From Candidatus Nitrosopumilus sp. (lineage in GTDB: Archaea; Thermoproteota; Nitrososphaeria; Nitrososphaerales; Nitrosopumilaceae), in NCBI GenBank assembly GCA_029863275.1, contig JAOTVS010000001.1, positions 45,736 to 109,735 of the forward strand: DNA of 64,000 bases, read 5' to 3'. The notes beneath the pieces were generated by a model. That model made no database searches. It had not been told where the DNA came from and was given only the letters and a program-made list of their open reading frames with translations. Both the position numbers and the translations under genes were made by a program. The stretch's first letter is position 1; each line of letters opens with the position of its first letter. This document shows positions 1 through 9,405 of this stretch, piece by piece.

Positions 1-274
1 CTACAGGCAGATAGGCATCTATTCCAAGATCATTGGCTCCATCTACAATTGCATCTGCAGCATCATCCTCTGTTGCTTCATATACTCTTGTAAGTACCCA
101 TTGAAGAAAATTATTTCCTTTCTCCACTTCACTTTTAGAATTCTCTGCATTTTCTCTAATGTTATCTACAACATTTTCTGAAAAACCTTCCAAAGGAGGA
201 GTAGATTTTTTCTCAATTAATAGTGCTTGAGATCCTGGAATGTATTCTAACAGACCGCTTTCATTTTGAGCCAA
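1..274 (-). CDS. 5' part of an AIPR-like (abortive infection phage resistance family) protein, truncated by window edge
   Basis: Open minus-strand frame from a TTG near 274 reads LAQNESGLLEYIPGSQALLIEKKSTPPLEGFSENVVDNIRENAENSKSEVEKGNNFLQWVLTRVYEATEDDAADAIVDGANDLGIDAYLPV; the xxAIxDGxxDxGIDA pattern resembles the N-terminal nuclease-like motif of AIPR-type proteins. Not in the ORF track. Confidence 0.55.
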   Translation of the reverse strand, partial: MAQNESGLLEYIPGSQALLIEKKSTPPLEGFSENVVDNIRENAENSKSEVEKGNNFLQWVLTRVYEATEDDAADAIVDGANDLGIDAYLPV

Positions 275-420
275 ACAATTGCTTTAATATGTTATATATT
301 TAGAGAATCTGGTAATTACATAATTACCGGTGACGAAAAAACCTAATGATTTTGAATGGTTTGTAGAAAAAAACTTCTTTTGTTAATTGAATTTTGAAGA
401 TATTTTCTGAAATTACATGT

Positions 421-455
421 GTTGGAGGATATCTGGTAAAGTTTAGAGTTTGATA
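421..455 (+). repeat. Intergenic repeat copy 1 (consensus GGTGCTGGAGTATATCTGGTAAAGTTTAGAG)
   Basis: gttggaggatatctggtaaagtttagagtttgata matches the copies at 2026, 2812, 3203 and 3527. Confidence 0.7.
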
Positions 456-818
456 ATAACCTTGAAATTATTTTTTGGGAAATGTGGGTATTATCAATTC
501 TTTCAAATAGCAGATGGTACAAAAAACAACATGGTAAAAATTTCAATAAACAAAGAGTGGAGTATGAATAGCAAGCTAGCGGTTATTGGTTTGATAGGTA
601 GTATAGCTATGATTATTGCCGTAGTTTTACTAAATTAATCTAGTTTTTAATCATGATTTCAAAATTTTTTATTGCAAGGATTCTCGGTGCTGAATTTATC
701 TATTCAAACTTCGAACAAACAGAGATTAATTCTATTTTCTTTTTATTTCCAAAAAATCAAGTTTTAAAAATTGAAACTTAAAACCAAAAGTTATTAGTAA
801 CAAAAAAATTATTTTAAT

Positions 819-2024
819 ATGAAACAAATTCTATTAATCATACTTGTTTTTTCAGCTCTATCAGTTCTTGGACTTTCTTTATTTAATGACCAACAAGTAA
901 GTGCAACATCTCACCAAACTGTTGATGTTGTTATTTCATTTAATCCAAACCCAGTAATTTTTGAGGATCCTTTTGAAATTTTAATGATGTTTAAAAATCC
1001 TGAAACCGGCGAGATTGTAAAGGATGTGGCTTTTGCTACTCGCACAAATTTTGGTTCTTTAAAACATAGTAACATACAAGAGAGGACAGTAAGTGCAGAT
1101 GGGAACGCAAGAACCATTGCAATCTTAACTGATGATTGCTGCACAGGTTGGAATTTCGAAATTACCGTGTTCGGTCTAGAAGGAAGAGAGGTGCCAACTC
1201 AAACTATTCTCATTCCCCTTAAGGTAGAGTTGGAAGAAACTGACTCTGATGATATCCCACAACGAGTTAGAGAAGATGCGGGCAAATGGGCCGGAAAGCA
1301 AATTGATGATTTGGCCTATGCTAACCACCTAGAGTATTTGATGGACAAAGGATTTCTAAATGCAAATCATATTCCCAGTGAGTTTCCAGACTCTCTAAGA
1401 CAAAAAGCTGGAAATTGGTTTCATGGCTCTATCAGTGACCAGCAGTATTTCGAAATTTTAAACGATTTTTTAAGTGATGGCACTGCAGAACCAAAAAAGA
1501 CTCCTGCAGAACCAAAAAAGACTCCTGCAGAACCTAAAAAGACTCCTGATCTAATTGTTGGGGCTCCATCAGAGACTGAAACAACAGTTTCTGGAATTTC
1601 TGAAGATGGTAAATTACGAGCAGAAATCATTGCAAGTAATCCTATCTCAGATGAAATAATGACCCTTGAGATAAAATTTAGGGATTCAACTGGATCTGTA
1701 CAACAACATGCAAATTATGATCTTTTAGTATCACAAGCCGGTAAAGAGATTCTATCCGTTATTGGGGCACATGAACATAATGGCATTGGAATGCATTCTA
1801 CTGCATCATTAGATTCAGATGATCAAGTTGACATCAAAGTAACCGTCCTTGGATTTGGGCTTCCAGATGATAAAGACAACTGGAGTGGACCAAAAGGAGA
1901 AATTTTGATGTTCAATGTAGTTCCTGAATTTGGAACTATCACTGCGATGATATTGGCAATAGCAATGATTTCAATAATTATGGTCTCTGCAAAATCAAAA
2001 TTAAGTATAATACCACGTATGTAA
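819..2024 (+). CDS. Secreted surface protein with PEFG-CTERM-like C-terminus
   Basis: N-terminal signal peptide; two degenerate IPxxVxxxAGxWxxxxIDDxxYxxxLxYLxxxGxL units; C-terminal VVPEFGTITAMILAIAMISIIMVSAKSK (PEFG motif, TM helix, basic tail). Confidence 0.85.
   Translation: MKQILLIILVFSALSVLGLSLFNDQQVSATSHQTVDVVISFNPNPVIFEDPFEILMMFKNPETGEIVKDVAFATRTNFGSLKHSNIQERTVSADGNARTIAILTDDCCTGWNFEITVFGLEGREVPTQTILIPLKVELEETDSDDIPQRVREDAGKWAGKQIDDLAYANHLEYLMDKGFLNANHIPSEFPDSLRQKAGNWFHGSISDQQYFEILNDFLSDGTAEPKKTPAEPKKTPAEPKKTPDLIVGAPSETETTVSGISEDGKLRAEIIASNPISDEIMTLEIKFRDSTGSVQQHANYDLLVSQAGKEILSVIGAHEHNGIGMHSTASLDSDDQVDIKVTVLGFGLPDDKDNWSGPKGEILMFNVVPEFGTITAMILAIAMISIIMVSAKSKLSIIPRM
1485..1547 (+). repeat. 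21-bp tandem repeat x3 encoding AEPKKTP
   Basis: gcagaaccaaaaaagactcct repeated three times in frame. Confidence 0.95.
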
Positions 2025-2025
2025 A

Positions 2026-2070
2026 GTGCTGAAGTATACCTAGTAAAGTTTAGAATTAGAAATTAATTCT
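2026..2070 (+). repeat. Intergenic repeat copy 2
   Basis: gtgctgaagtatacctagtaaagtttagaattagaaattaattct; includes a perfect inverted repeat agaatta-gaaat-taattct. Confidence 0.75.
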
Positions 2071-2099
2071 ATATTTTCAAAAGTTAAGATCGATTTAAG

Positions 2100-2723
2100 C
2101 TAGTATAATTTTAAGCTGAGTTCTTCGCCATTATCAATAGGAATAGTGACAGTCCTAATGTTCGGAATTTTTTGTACGTGTTCAACATAGGATCTTGTAA
2201 ATCTTTGAAATCTTTCTGGAAATAAAATGTTATCAGCACCAATAAATCCTCCAGGTTTTACCATTGGAAGAACGGCATCAAAATATTGAATGTATCTTTC
2301 CTTGTCTGCATCAATAAAAACAAAATCAAACAATTCAGCAGAACTTTTCTCGACATTAATTTGAGATAACACTTCTAAGGCATCACCATGACGAATTTCA
2401 ATCAAATCATAAAGTCCTCCCTGAACAAAATTTCTTTTTGCCCGCTCAATCTTATTTTTATCCTGATCAATCGTTATGATTTTACCATCTTTTTGGTTTG
2501 ATATAGCCTCAGCAAACCACATGGTAGAATAACCAGCAGACATTCCGATCTCAAGTATTCTTTTTACATTCTTACTTTTTAAGAGAATATTATAAAAGAT
2601 TCCGGTGTTTCTTCCAATAGATAATAGTTTTTCTGAATTTGGTATTTTGTAAGGATTTTCCTGTTCAAATTTTTCTTGTTTTTCCATTTTTCTTAGAATG
2701 TTTTCAATCTTAGAACCAAGCAT
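2100..2723 (-). CDS. SAM-dependent O-methyltransferase (catechol/caffeoyl-CoA O-MT family)
   Basis: ILEIGMSAGYSTMWFA SAM motif; FDFVFIDADKERYIQYFD; VKPGGFIGADN. Confidence 0.85.
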   Translation of the reverse strand: MLGSKIENILRKMEKQEKFEQENPYKIPNSEKLLSIGRNTGIFYNILLKSKNVKRILEIGMSAGYSTMWFAEAISNQKDGKIITIDQDKNKIERAKRNFVQGGLYDLIEIRHGDALEVLSQINVEKSSAELFDFVFIDADKERYIQYFDAVLPMVKPGGFIGADNILFPERFQRFTRSYVEHVQKIPNIRTVTIPIDNGEELSLKLY

Positions 2724-2811
2724 TACTTTGCAACTAATTACTATTCTTAAAACTATTTGTTCCTAGTAATTTTATTTCTTCAGTCTTTGCAGGTACCAAT
2801 AGTGTAGTTAA

Positions 2812-2860
2812 TGTAGAATGTATATCAGGTAAATTTTAGAGTTAGACATTAATTTCTATT
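2812..2860 (+). repeat. Intergenic repeat copy 3
   Basis: atgtagaatgtatatcaggtaaattttagagttagacattaatttct. Confidence 0.65.
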
Positions 2861-2909
2861 CTCTAAACTCCAAACGTTTAAGTTCATAAAATTTGTCGCA
2901 AATTCGATA

Positions 2910-3182
2910 TTGGGTTTTATTTGTAATAGATGTAATTGTGAATCTAATGAAGGAACAGACAGAAAATTAATCTGTGAAGATTGCAAAATTCAGTTAGACC
3001 TACTTGACAAAGAGACAAGAGTGAATGATGAAAGAATCAAGAAATTAGAAGAACATAAGAAATTAGAATTGGAAAATCCAACAACAGAAGAAACAATGAG
3101 ACGGATAGAATGGAATTTAAAAATGGAGTATAATAAACGGGATGGAATAATTAAGACTATTAATTCTAAAGATAAATTCTAA
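2910..3182 (+). CDS. Small zinc-ribbon plus coiled-coil protein
   Basis: CNRCNC...CEDC followed by a charged helical tail. Confidence 0.55.
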   Translation: MGFICNRCNCESNEGTDRKLICEDCKIQLDLLDKETRVNDERIKKLEEHKKLELENPTTEETMRRIEWNLKMEYNKRDGIIKTINSKDKF

Positions 3183-3202
3183 ACCTTTTGGGAATGCCCT
3201 GT

Positions 3203-3240
3203 CGGTGCTGGAATTTTTCTAGTAAAATTTAGAACTAAAT
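3203..3240 (+). repeat. Intergenic repeat copy 4
   Basis: cggtgctggaatttttctagtaaaatttagaactaaat. Confidence 0.65.
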
Positions 3241-3275
3241 AATACCAAATTAATTAGGAAAACAAAAAGAAAGTG

Positions 3276-3395
3276 TCAGTGAATAAAATTACCCTGACTG
3301 TGGGGAACGCACTCTTGTTTAATTTCTCCAAAATCCCCTACTATACAACCACACATTAATTTCATGGGTGGCTCGTTAAACGTTGATTCGCTCAT
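3276..3395 (-). CDS. Possible 39-aa microprotein (MSESTFNEPPMKLMCGCIVGDFGEIKQECVPHSQGNFIH)
   Basis: Short ORF with CxC and a third Cys, flanked by repeat copies 4 and 5; not in ORF track. Confidence 0.3.
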   Translation of the reverse strand: MSESTFNEPPMKLMCGCIVGDFGEIKQECVPHSQGNFIH

Positions 3396-3526
3396 ATTGT
3401 AGGCTTGCAAAATTTACTTAAAACACTAACGTAGAAATCATTCTTTGGAATTATCAGTATTTTTTCTGTCTTCCCAAAAATAATTCTCCAAACTTTGTGT
3501 AATAATATGGAATAGTATGACTAACT

Positions 3527-3563
3527 GGTGCTGGAGTATATCTGATAAAGTTTAGAGCAAATG
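3527..3563 (+). repeat. Intergenic repeat copy 5
   Basis: ggtgctggagtatatctgataaagtttagagcaaatg. Confidence 0.7.
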
Positions 3564-3689
3564 ATCTTTTCTAATTTGTAACTTTTTTTCTTTAAAAAAA
3601 TTCTTAACGCTTAAATCTCAACTAATTCTTGAATCATTACTTAGCTACAACACTAAAGGCTTAAATCATAATTTTGAAATAAAAAACCA

Positions 3690-5828
3690 ATGAAATACAT
3701 TAGATTTTTTAGCGTTAGCTTTATCATTACTATTCTTATTCTAAGTACATCTCTACCATATCAGGCAATAGCCCAAAAGGGAGGTCCTGATGTTATCCCA
3801 GGACGATACATTGTAATTTTAGAAGATGGTGTTACTCCTCAGGATGTGACCCGTGGTCATGGAGTCGTTCCAGACGTTGTGTATAGCCACGCATTAAATG
3901 GATTTTCAGGTCCTATCTCTCCAGTTGCTTTGGCAAAACTACAACAAGATTCTAGAGTTTTACACATTGAGCAGGATCAAAAGATGTACGTGTCTGCTCA
4001 AACCCTTCCAACTGGAATTGATAGAATTGATGCAGAACCTTCTTCACCAGGATACTCGTATGCAGGATTAGTAACTATAGCAATAATTGATACTGGAATA
4101 GATTTTGACCACCCAGATCTTAATGTTGTTAAAAAAGTCAATTGTGTAGGAAAAAATTGGAGATCTTCCAATTGCTCTGAAGGTACAGGAGATGATGGAT
4201 ATGGACATGGGAGTCATGTTGCAGGTACTGTTGCAGCCAAAGATAACAACATTGGTCCTGTAGGAATTGTACCAGGAGCTGACCTGGTGGCTGTTAAAGT
4301 TCTAAATGATAATGGTTCTGGTTATAATTCTTGGGTGATTGCAGGGATAGAATATGTTACTAGTACCAGAACAAATGGAGATCCCAATGATGATGTCGAT
4401 GTTGCAAACATGAGCCTTGGGGGTGGATACAGTCAGGCTCTAAATAATGCCGTTGAAAATTCAATTTCTGCTGGTATTGTATACGCTGTAGCAGCAGGAA
4501 ATGAATCTAGGAATGCAGCTAACTATAGTCCTGCAAGTGCACCTAATGCTATTACCGTATCAGCCATAGCAGACTCTAATGGTATGTGTGGTGGAGATGG
4601 TACCTCTACTAGTTATGGTACAGATGATACTCTTGCAACATTTAGCAATTATGGCAGCCTTGTAGATATTGCAGCACCAGGTGTGAGCATATATTCAACT
4701 TACAAAAATGGCGGTTATGCGACTTCTAGTGGAACCAGCATGGCCTCTCCACATGTAGCTGGAGCTGCTGCATTAATTTTAGCTAATAATCCTAACTTTA
4801 CTCCATCCCAGGTTCTTGCAACCCTTTTGAATAATTCAGTTCCTCAAGGACAAGCTTGCAATGGTGATGGCGATGGTGGTTTTTCAGAATCCACTGGCGA
4901 TGGTAGCCCCGAACCACTTGTTTATGTTGGAAACTCAGTTACTCCAATTGTTGATGAAACAGGTCCAACACCTGTAATTACCACTTCAGAAACTAGCCCA
5001 ACTAATGCTGTCCTAGTTCCATTCACCATAGACTTTGGTGAGGCAATTGAAGTCAGTACCTTTGAATCAACTGATATTTCTGCACCTGGCGGTTCAGTAC
5101 AAAATCTCATAAACACTGGTAATAATCAAAACTGGACATTTGAAGTTGCAAATACTGTTGATCCTTCTACACTATCTGTAAGTATATCGTCTAATTTACT
5201 AACTGATGCTATTGGTAATCCCAACTTCGCATCCAACATTGTTTATATCAATATAGACCGGACAGCATCTGATGCCCCATCAATTGATTCCCCAATTCCT
5301 CCTACCACTGATAACACTCCAACAATAACTGGTACTGGAGTAAGTGGCGAAACCATTACACTAACATCAAATCTTAATGGAAACATTGGATCTTCAACTA
5401 TAATTAGCGGAAATTGGGCTATTACCACTTCAACATTACAAGTCGGATCACATTTCCTTTCAGCAACTCAGACTGATTCTGCTGGAAATGTATCTCCATC
5501 ATCTGGTTCTGTTAATCTTGTAGTAGAGGCCTTGCCAGGAGTTACTATAGAAGACATTTCTCCGTCCTCTGAATCAAAAGGAAATTCATATCCTTTAACC
5601 ATCACTGGTAACGGATTTGTTTCAGGAGCATCAATTACGTTATCAAATGGAAGTGGTCCTACCCCAACTGTTTCTGGCGAAGTGGTATCTCTTGATGGAA
5701 CTACCATTACCGCTATAATTTCAATCAAAAATGGTGGTCCACCAGATGGAAGTTCTTGGGATGTAACTGTATCCAACCCTAATTCTTCTAGTGATACCAA
5801 AGTTGATGGATTCACAGTAACTCCTTAG
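3690..5828 (+). CDS. Secreted subtilisin-like serine protease (S8) with inhibitor I9-like prodomain and C-terminal Ig-like domains
   Basis: Catalytic motifs AIIDTGIDFDHPD, GHGSHVAGTVA, GTSMASPHVAGAAAL; GRYIVILEDGV prodomain; Ig-like and IPT-like C-terminus. Confidence 0.95.
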   Translation: MKYIRFFSVSFIITILILSTSLPYQAIAQKGGPDVIPGRYIVILEDGVTPQDVTRGHGVVPDVVYSHALNGFSGPISPVALAKLQQDSRVLHIEQDQKMYVSAQTLPTGIDRIDAEPSSPGYSYAGLVTIAIIDTGIDFDHPDLNVVKKVNCVGKNWRSSNCSEGTGDDGYGHGSHVAGTVAAKDNNIGPVGIVPGADLVAVKVLNDNGSGYNSWVIAGIEYVTSTRTNGDPNDDVDVANMSLGGGYSQALNNAVENSISAGIVYAVAAGNESRNAANYSPASAPNAITVSAIADSNGMCGGDGTSTSYGTDDTLATFSNYGSLVDIAAPGVSIYSTYKNGGYATSSGTSMASPHVAGAAALILANNPNFTPSQVLATLLNNSVPQGQACNGDGDGGFSESTGDGSPEPLVYVGNSVTPIVDETGPTPVITTSETSPTNAVLVPFTIDFGEAIEVSTFESTDISAPGGSVQNLINTGNNQNWTFEVANTVDPSTLSVSISSNLLTDAIGNPNFASNIVYINIDRTASDAPSIDSPIPPTTDNTPTITGTGVSGETITLTSNLNGNIGSSTIISGNWAITTSTLQVGSHFLSATQTDSAGNVSPSSGSVNLVVEALPGVTIEDISPSSESKGNSYPLTITGNGFVSGASITLSNGSGPTPTVSGEVVSLDGTTITAIISIKNGGPPDGSSWDVTVSNPNSSSDTKVDGFTVTP

Positions 5829-6087
5829 AAAATCAAAACTTCCTAATTTAGAAAAATTCTTTCAAATTACGCCTAATTGGTACCAAAACAATCACTAAAA
5901 ACATTCTAATACTGCCAGACTAGCTTTACCAAACTAATTTTCTATGAATCCCTAAAACCAACAGGTTCAATCCCCGAAAACAACCCCTTATTTGAAATTT
6001 TGAATCATTTCATAAAGAAAAATGTTTGACATTTAAAGAGCAGAGTGAATACATTACGTAATAACTTGGTTCTAAATGTGATGTGAT

Positions 6088-6495
6088 TTGAGCAAAACAA
6101 AAATATCTATTGGAATTATTTCTGGAATAATTTTAGTGATTATGATTGTTTTATTTCTAATTAATAATTCAGAATTGGAAGAGAAATTAGTAGTTATGAT
6201 GGAGCCTGATGTTATAATGCCCACCAAGGTGTCTCGTCCAGGCTGTGAGGAAACCAATTCATGTTATATTCCTTCTCTGGTAACGATAAAAATAGGAGAC
6301 CAAGTAACCTGGTCAAATGAGGATTCAGCATTTCATAGTGTAACCTCTGGTTTTTATGGTGAACCCAGCAGTTTGTTTGATTCTGGATATTTAGATCCTG
6401 GGCAACAATTTAGTTTCACATTCAAGGATGAGGGATTAGTTGATTACTTTTGCACTTTACATCCCTGGATGAAAGGACAAGTATTAGTTGAATAA
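6088..6495 (+). CDS. Membrane-anchored cupredoxin (plastocyanin-like)
   Basis: N-terminal TM; type-1 copper pattern AFHSVTSG...DYFCTLHPWMKGQVLVE. Confidence 0.9.
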   Translation: MSKTKISIGIISGIILVIMIVLFLINNSELEEKLVVMMEPDVIMPTKVSRPGCEETNSCYIPSLVTIKIGDQVTWSNEDSAFHSVTSGFYGEPSSLFDSGYLDPGQQFSFTFKDEGLVDYFCTLHPWMKGQVLVE

Positions 6496-6982
6496 ACTAT
6501 TAAAAAGATAAGAATGAAAATCAACCTGGTTATACAAATTTTCCTTTAACGATGAAATTATTTTCTATGGTTAAAATCTAAAGATAATGAATTATGAAAA
6601 AATTAAAGAATCTCAGTATCTTCCCAATGGCGGCCCAAAAAATTTTTAAAGTAAACTAAAATAATTTTTTAAATTAGAATTTTCTTAAAAAATTTAAGAC
6701 AAAAGATGATTATCCATGTAATTTAGAATCAATGTTTTCAACATGTATCTAATTTACAATGTTATCTACTGGTAACAAATAATCTAGATTGTTACCACAC
6801 AATGGTATTAAGGCAAAATCTGGAAATTTATTCGATGACTTTGGATTACACTTTAGGATCGTTAGTGGGAACTCGACATCTAGTTTTGATTACAGGAATG
6901 ACTAAACAGGCATTTCCAGGAACATCTTTTGGTATATTTTTTGGTAGTACTAGGTCTGGCAGAAATGACGTTAATGTAAATA

Positions 6983-8875
6983 TTGAAAAGAAAAATGACC
7001 CGTAAAAAAAAACCTGACAAACCTAATCGTTCTCAGCTGAAAACTAAAAAAATCACTCGAAAAAACTCGGTTAAAAGCAATTCCCTTCATCCTCAACTCA
7101 TTAAGGATGCTGTGAAGGATGTTAGAGATCTCAAAGAGACACCAAACAATCAACCAATTCGCCTCCATCTAAAAAAAGATAATGAATCTTCCAACAACTT
7201 TTTTGATAATCAACCCATCCGACCCCAACTAAAAACAGATGCGATAGGTCGCAAACAAATACAGCATACTAAATTAATCAACCCCCAACTCATCAAAGAT
7301 GCTGTAAAATCAGCTAGGACTCCTACTAAAATACAACAAAGTCAAATACTCCCACCCCAACTCCTCCAAGAACCAGAAAAAGATGGGAAAACTAGCAGAC
7401 AGCTGTTTGATAGCCAACCAATAAAACCACGACTGGTACAAGAAAGCAGTCAAAAAATCTTAGATTCGCCCTCACAAAAAGCAGAGGTTGCAATAAGTTC
7501 TATCGTCTCTGGCCAAAAAATGCAGCTTTGTGGAAGGATACATATTCCAAAAAAGGGATGGCTTCTTAGAATTACAGCAATTTTGATTTTTAGTGGATTA
7601 CTTATTACAATGCTATATACTGGAATTAGAACACTTGATTATCTTGTAATAGCAATCAGTATTGTTTTACTAGATGTTATTGTTACCCTTGCTGTCGGAT
7701 GGTTTTTTTACAAAAATCCTGCCCAGGGAATTGCTGGAAATGCACTAGTATCTGTAATAATTCCTGTGTATAATCAAGTAAACATGATTGAAATTGTAAT
7801 TCACGCAATCGCAAATTCAACGTATAAAAATATTGAAATGATGGCCGTAAATGATGGTAGTACTGACGGCTCTGGAGAAATTTTAGACCGTTTGGATAAA
7901 AAATATTCTAATCTTCGAGTATTCCATCAAAAAAATAAAGGAAAAACAAGAGCAAACTATTTGGGAGCTTCGAATGCAAAAGGAGACTTCTTACTATTTA
8001 TCGACTCTGACAGTGTAGTCGATAAGCATGCAATAACAGAGATGATGAGGGCTTTTAACAAAGATTCAAAACTTGGTGCTATAGTAGGTCATATAAAACC
8101 CTGGAACATCAAAACAAGTTATCTCGCGAGACTTCAAGATGCTTGGTATGACTATGAATTTAATATCTCCAAAACCACTCAAAGTGTTTTAGGGGGTGTT
8201 ATGGTATGTTGTGGCTGTTTTGGAGGTTACAGACGAGAAGCAATAGAGAAATATCTTCCTTTGATGAATGGAATTAAAACTGTTGGAAAAAATTATGATT
8301 ATAAAAAATACTATAAAAAAAATATTTGGGGCTCTAAATTCCTTAGTAAAATTCCATTAAAAATCTTAGAGTGGGCTTCACAATTTGATGATGCTGAGGA
8401 TGCCATTATGACTGCTCATGCTATGGTTGATTGGAGAACAAAATATGTTTCATCTGCAATAATTTTCAGTGAAGTACCAGATACTTTCAAAGGATTGCTT
8501 AAACAACAAATTAGATGGCGAAAAGGAGCAATACGTGCAATGGTCTTTATGATGACCTTTCTTTACAGAAAAAACATCCTGCTGGCGTTTAATAATTTTG
8601 GAACAGCTGCTTCCTTCATATTAACTCCAATAATTCTTTACACTGCACTCTATCATGCCCCTTTTGTATTGGGGGCATATTGGATAACTGCCTTTTTCAT
8701 TGCAGGGTTTTTGGCAGTAGGAGTAGTACATGGTATTGATTACAAATTGAGGGATCCCACATCAGTAAATTGGAAATTAAGGCCAATAATGGCAATTATT
8801 GTTGCATTTGTCTATCCATTTCTTACAGCACCTGCATTATGGACATTTCGAAAAAGTAGTTGGTTAACAAGGTAA
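6983..8875 (+). CDS. Membrane glycosyltransferase family 2 with repetitive cytoplasmic N-terminus
   Basis: VSVIIPVYNQ, NDGSTDGS, FIDSDS, QIRWRKGA (QxxRW); several TM helices; about six imperfect PQL repeats at N-terminus. Confidence 0.9.
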   Translation: MKRKMTRKKKPDKPNRSQLKTKKITRKNSVKSNSLHPQLIKDAVKDVRDLKETPNNQPIRLHLKKDNESSNNFFDNQPIRPQLKTDAIGRKQIQHTKLINPQLIKDAVKSARTPTKIQQSQILPPQLLQEPEKDGKTSRQLFDSQPIKPRLVQESSQKILDSPSQKAEVAISSIVSGQKMQLCGRIHIPKKGWLLRITAILIFSGLLITMLYTGIRTLDYLVIAISIVLLDVIVTLAVGWFFYKNPAQGIAGNALVSVIIPVYNQVNMIEIVIHAIANSTYKNIEMMAVNDGSTDGSGEILDRLDKKYSNLRVFHQKNKGKTRANYLGASNAKGDFLLFIDSDSVVDKHAITEMMRAFNKDSKLGAIVGHIKPWNIKTSYLARLQDAWYDYEFNISKTTQSVLGGVMVCCGCFGGYRREAIEKYLPLMNGIKTVGKNYDYKKYYKKNIWGSKFLSKIPLKILEWASQFDDAEDAIMTAHAMVDWRTKYVSSAIIFSEVPDTFKGLLKQQIRWRKGAIRAMVFMMTFLYRKNILLAFNNFGTAASFILTPIILYTALYHAPFVLGAYWITAFFIAGFLAVGVVHGIDYKLRDPTSVNWKLRPIMAIIVAFVYPFLTAPALWTFRKSSWLTR

Positions 8876-8979
8876 ATTATTTTTCGATTTTTAATATTAA
8901 ATTCAGATTTATTCAATTCATCTGCTCAGAATTTTCTTTATTTTTTATCATTTTGTTTACCCTATAATAGAAACCTAAA

Positions 8980-9050
8980 GGTACCCGAGGGAGTCGAACC
9001 CCCTTGTATAGGCTTTGCAGGCCCACGCATAACCGTTCTGCCAGAGTACC
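8980..9050 (-). tRNA. tRNA-Cys (GCA)
   Basis: Reverse strand GGTACTC...CTGCAAA anticodon loop...GGGGGTTCGACTCCC...GGGTACC; 7-bp acceptor stem, anticodon GCA; CCA not encoded. Confidence 0.95.
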
Positions 9051-9089
9051 GTTTTGAAAAACACAAAATGAATAATTAAACTCTTTAGA

Positions 9090-9311
9090 TTAGAATTTGG
9101 TAAATGGTTTTGAAGCAAGTTTTACATCTTCAGCTTTAACTGTTTTTCTTCCAGCGTGAGATGCCATGTCTACGGCGCTTTGCGCTATACTGATAGCCAA
9201 CTCCTCTATAATTCGACGAAGTTCATCGGCTGATTCATCACTAACACGTTCTGCTCCTGCTTTTTTTAAAATTCTATACATCGCAGAAAGGCCTAACTCT
9301 GATGATTTCAT
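9090..9311 (-). CDS. Archaeal histone
   Basis: MKSSELGLSAMYRILKKAGAERVSDESADELRRIIEELAISIAQSAVDMASHAGRKTVKAEDVKLASK; histone fold. The ORF-track start (9365) is probably too far upstream. Confidence 0.92.
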   Translation of the reverse strand: MKSSELGLSAMYRILKKAGAERVSDESADELRRIIEELAISIAQSAVDMASHAGRKTVKAEDVKLASKPFTKF

Positions 9312-9405
9312 TGATTTATTTTTGTATAATATGATAAAAGATGATGAGTGAAAAAATATCACCAAGAAATCGATTTATACAGACTATTTATAAAATTGAA
9401 AGATA

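Noticed and set aside
343-638. Short ORFs at 343-546 (-) and 450-638 (+)
   Set aside because: Mutually overlapping, AT-rich and without motifs; a short version of the plus ORF (MNSKLAVIGLIGSIAMIIAVVLLN) could be a single-TM peptide but evidence is too weak.
421-3563. Intergenic repeats as CRISPR remnants
   Set aside because: Spacing is irregular (hundreds of bp) with genes in between, and copies are degenerate.
5468-5815. 115-aa minus-strand ORF (and 4922-5116, 5243-5428)
   Set aside because: Antisense to the subtilisin-like gene, no recognisable motif.
6802-7005. 67-aa ORF upstream of GT2
   Set aside because: Overlaps the GT2 start in another frame; no family-like motif, so coding status is not supported.
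9166-9351. 61-aa plus-strand ORF
   Set aside because: Antisense to the histone gene.
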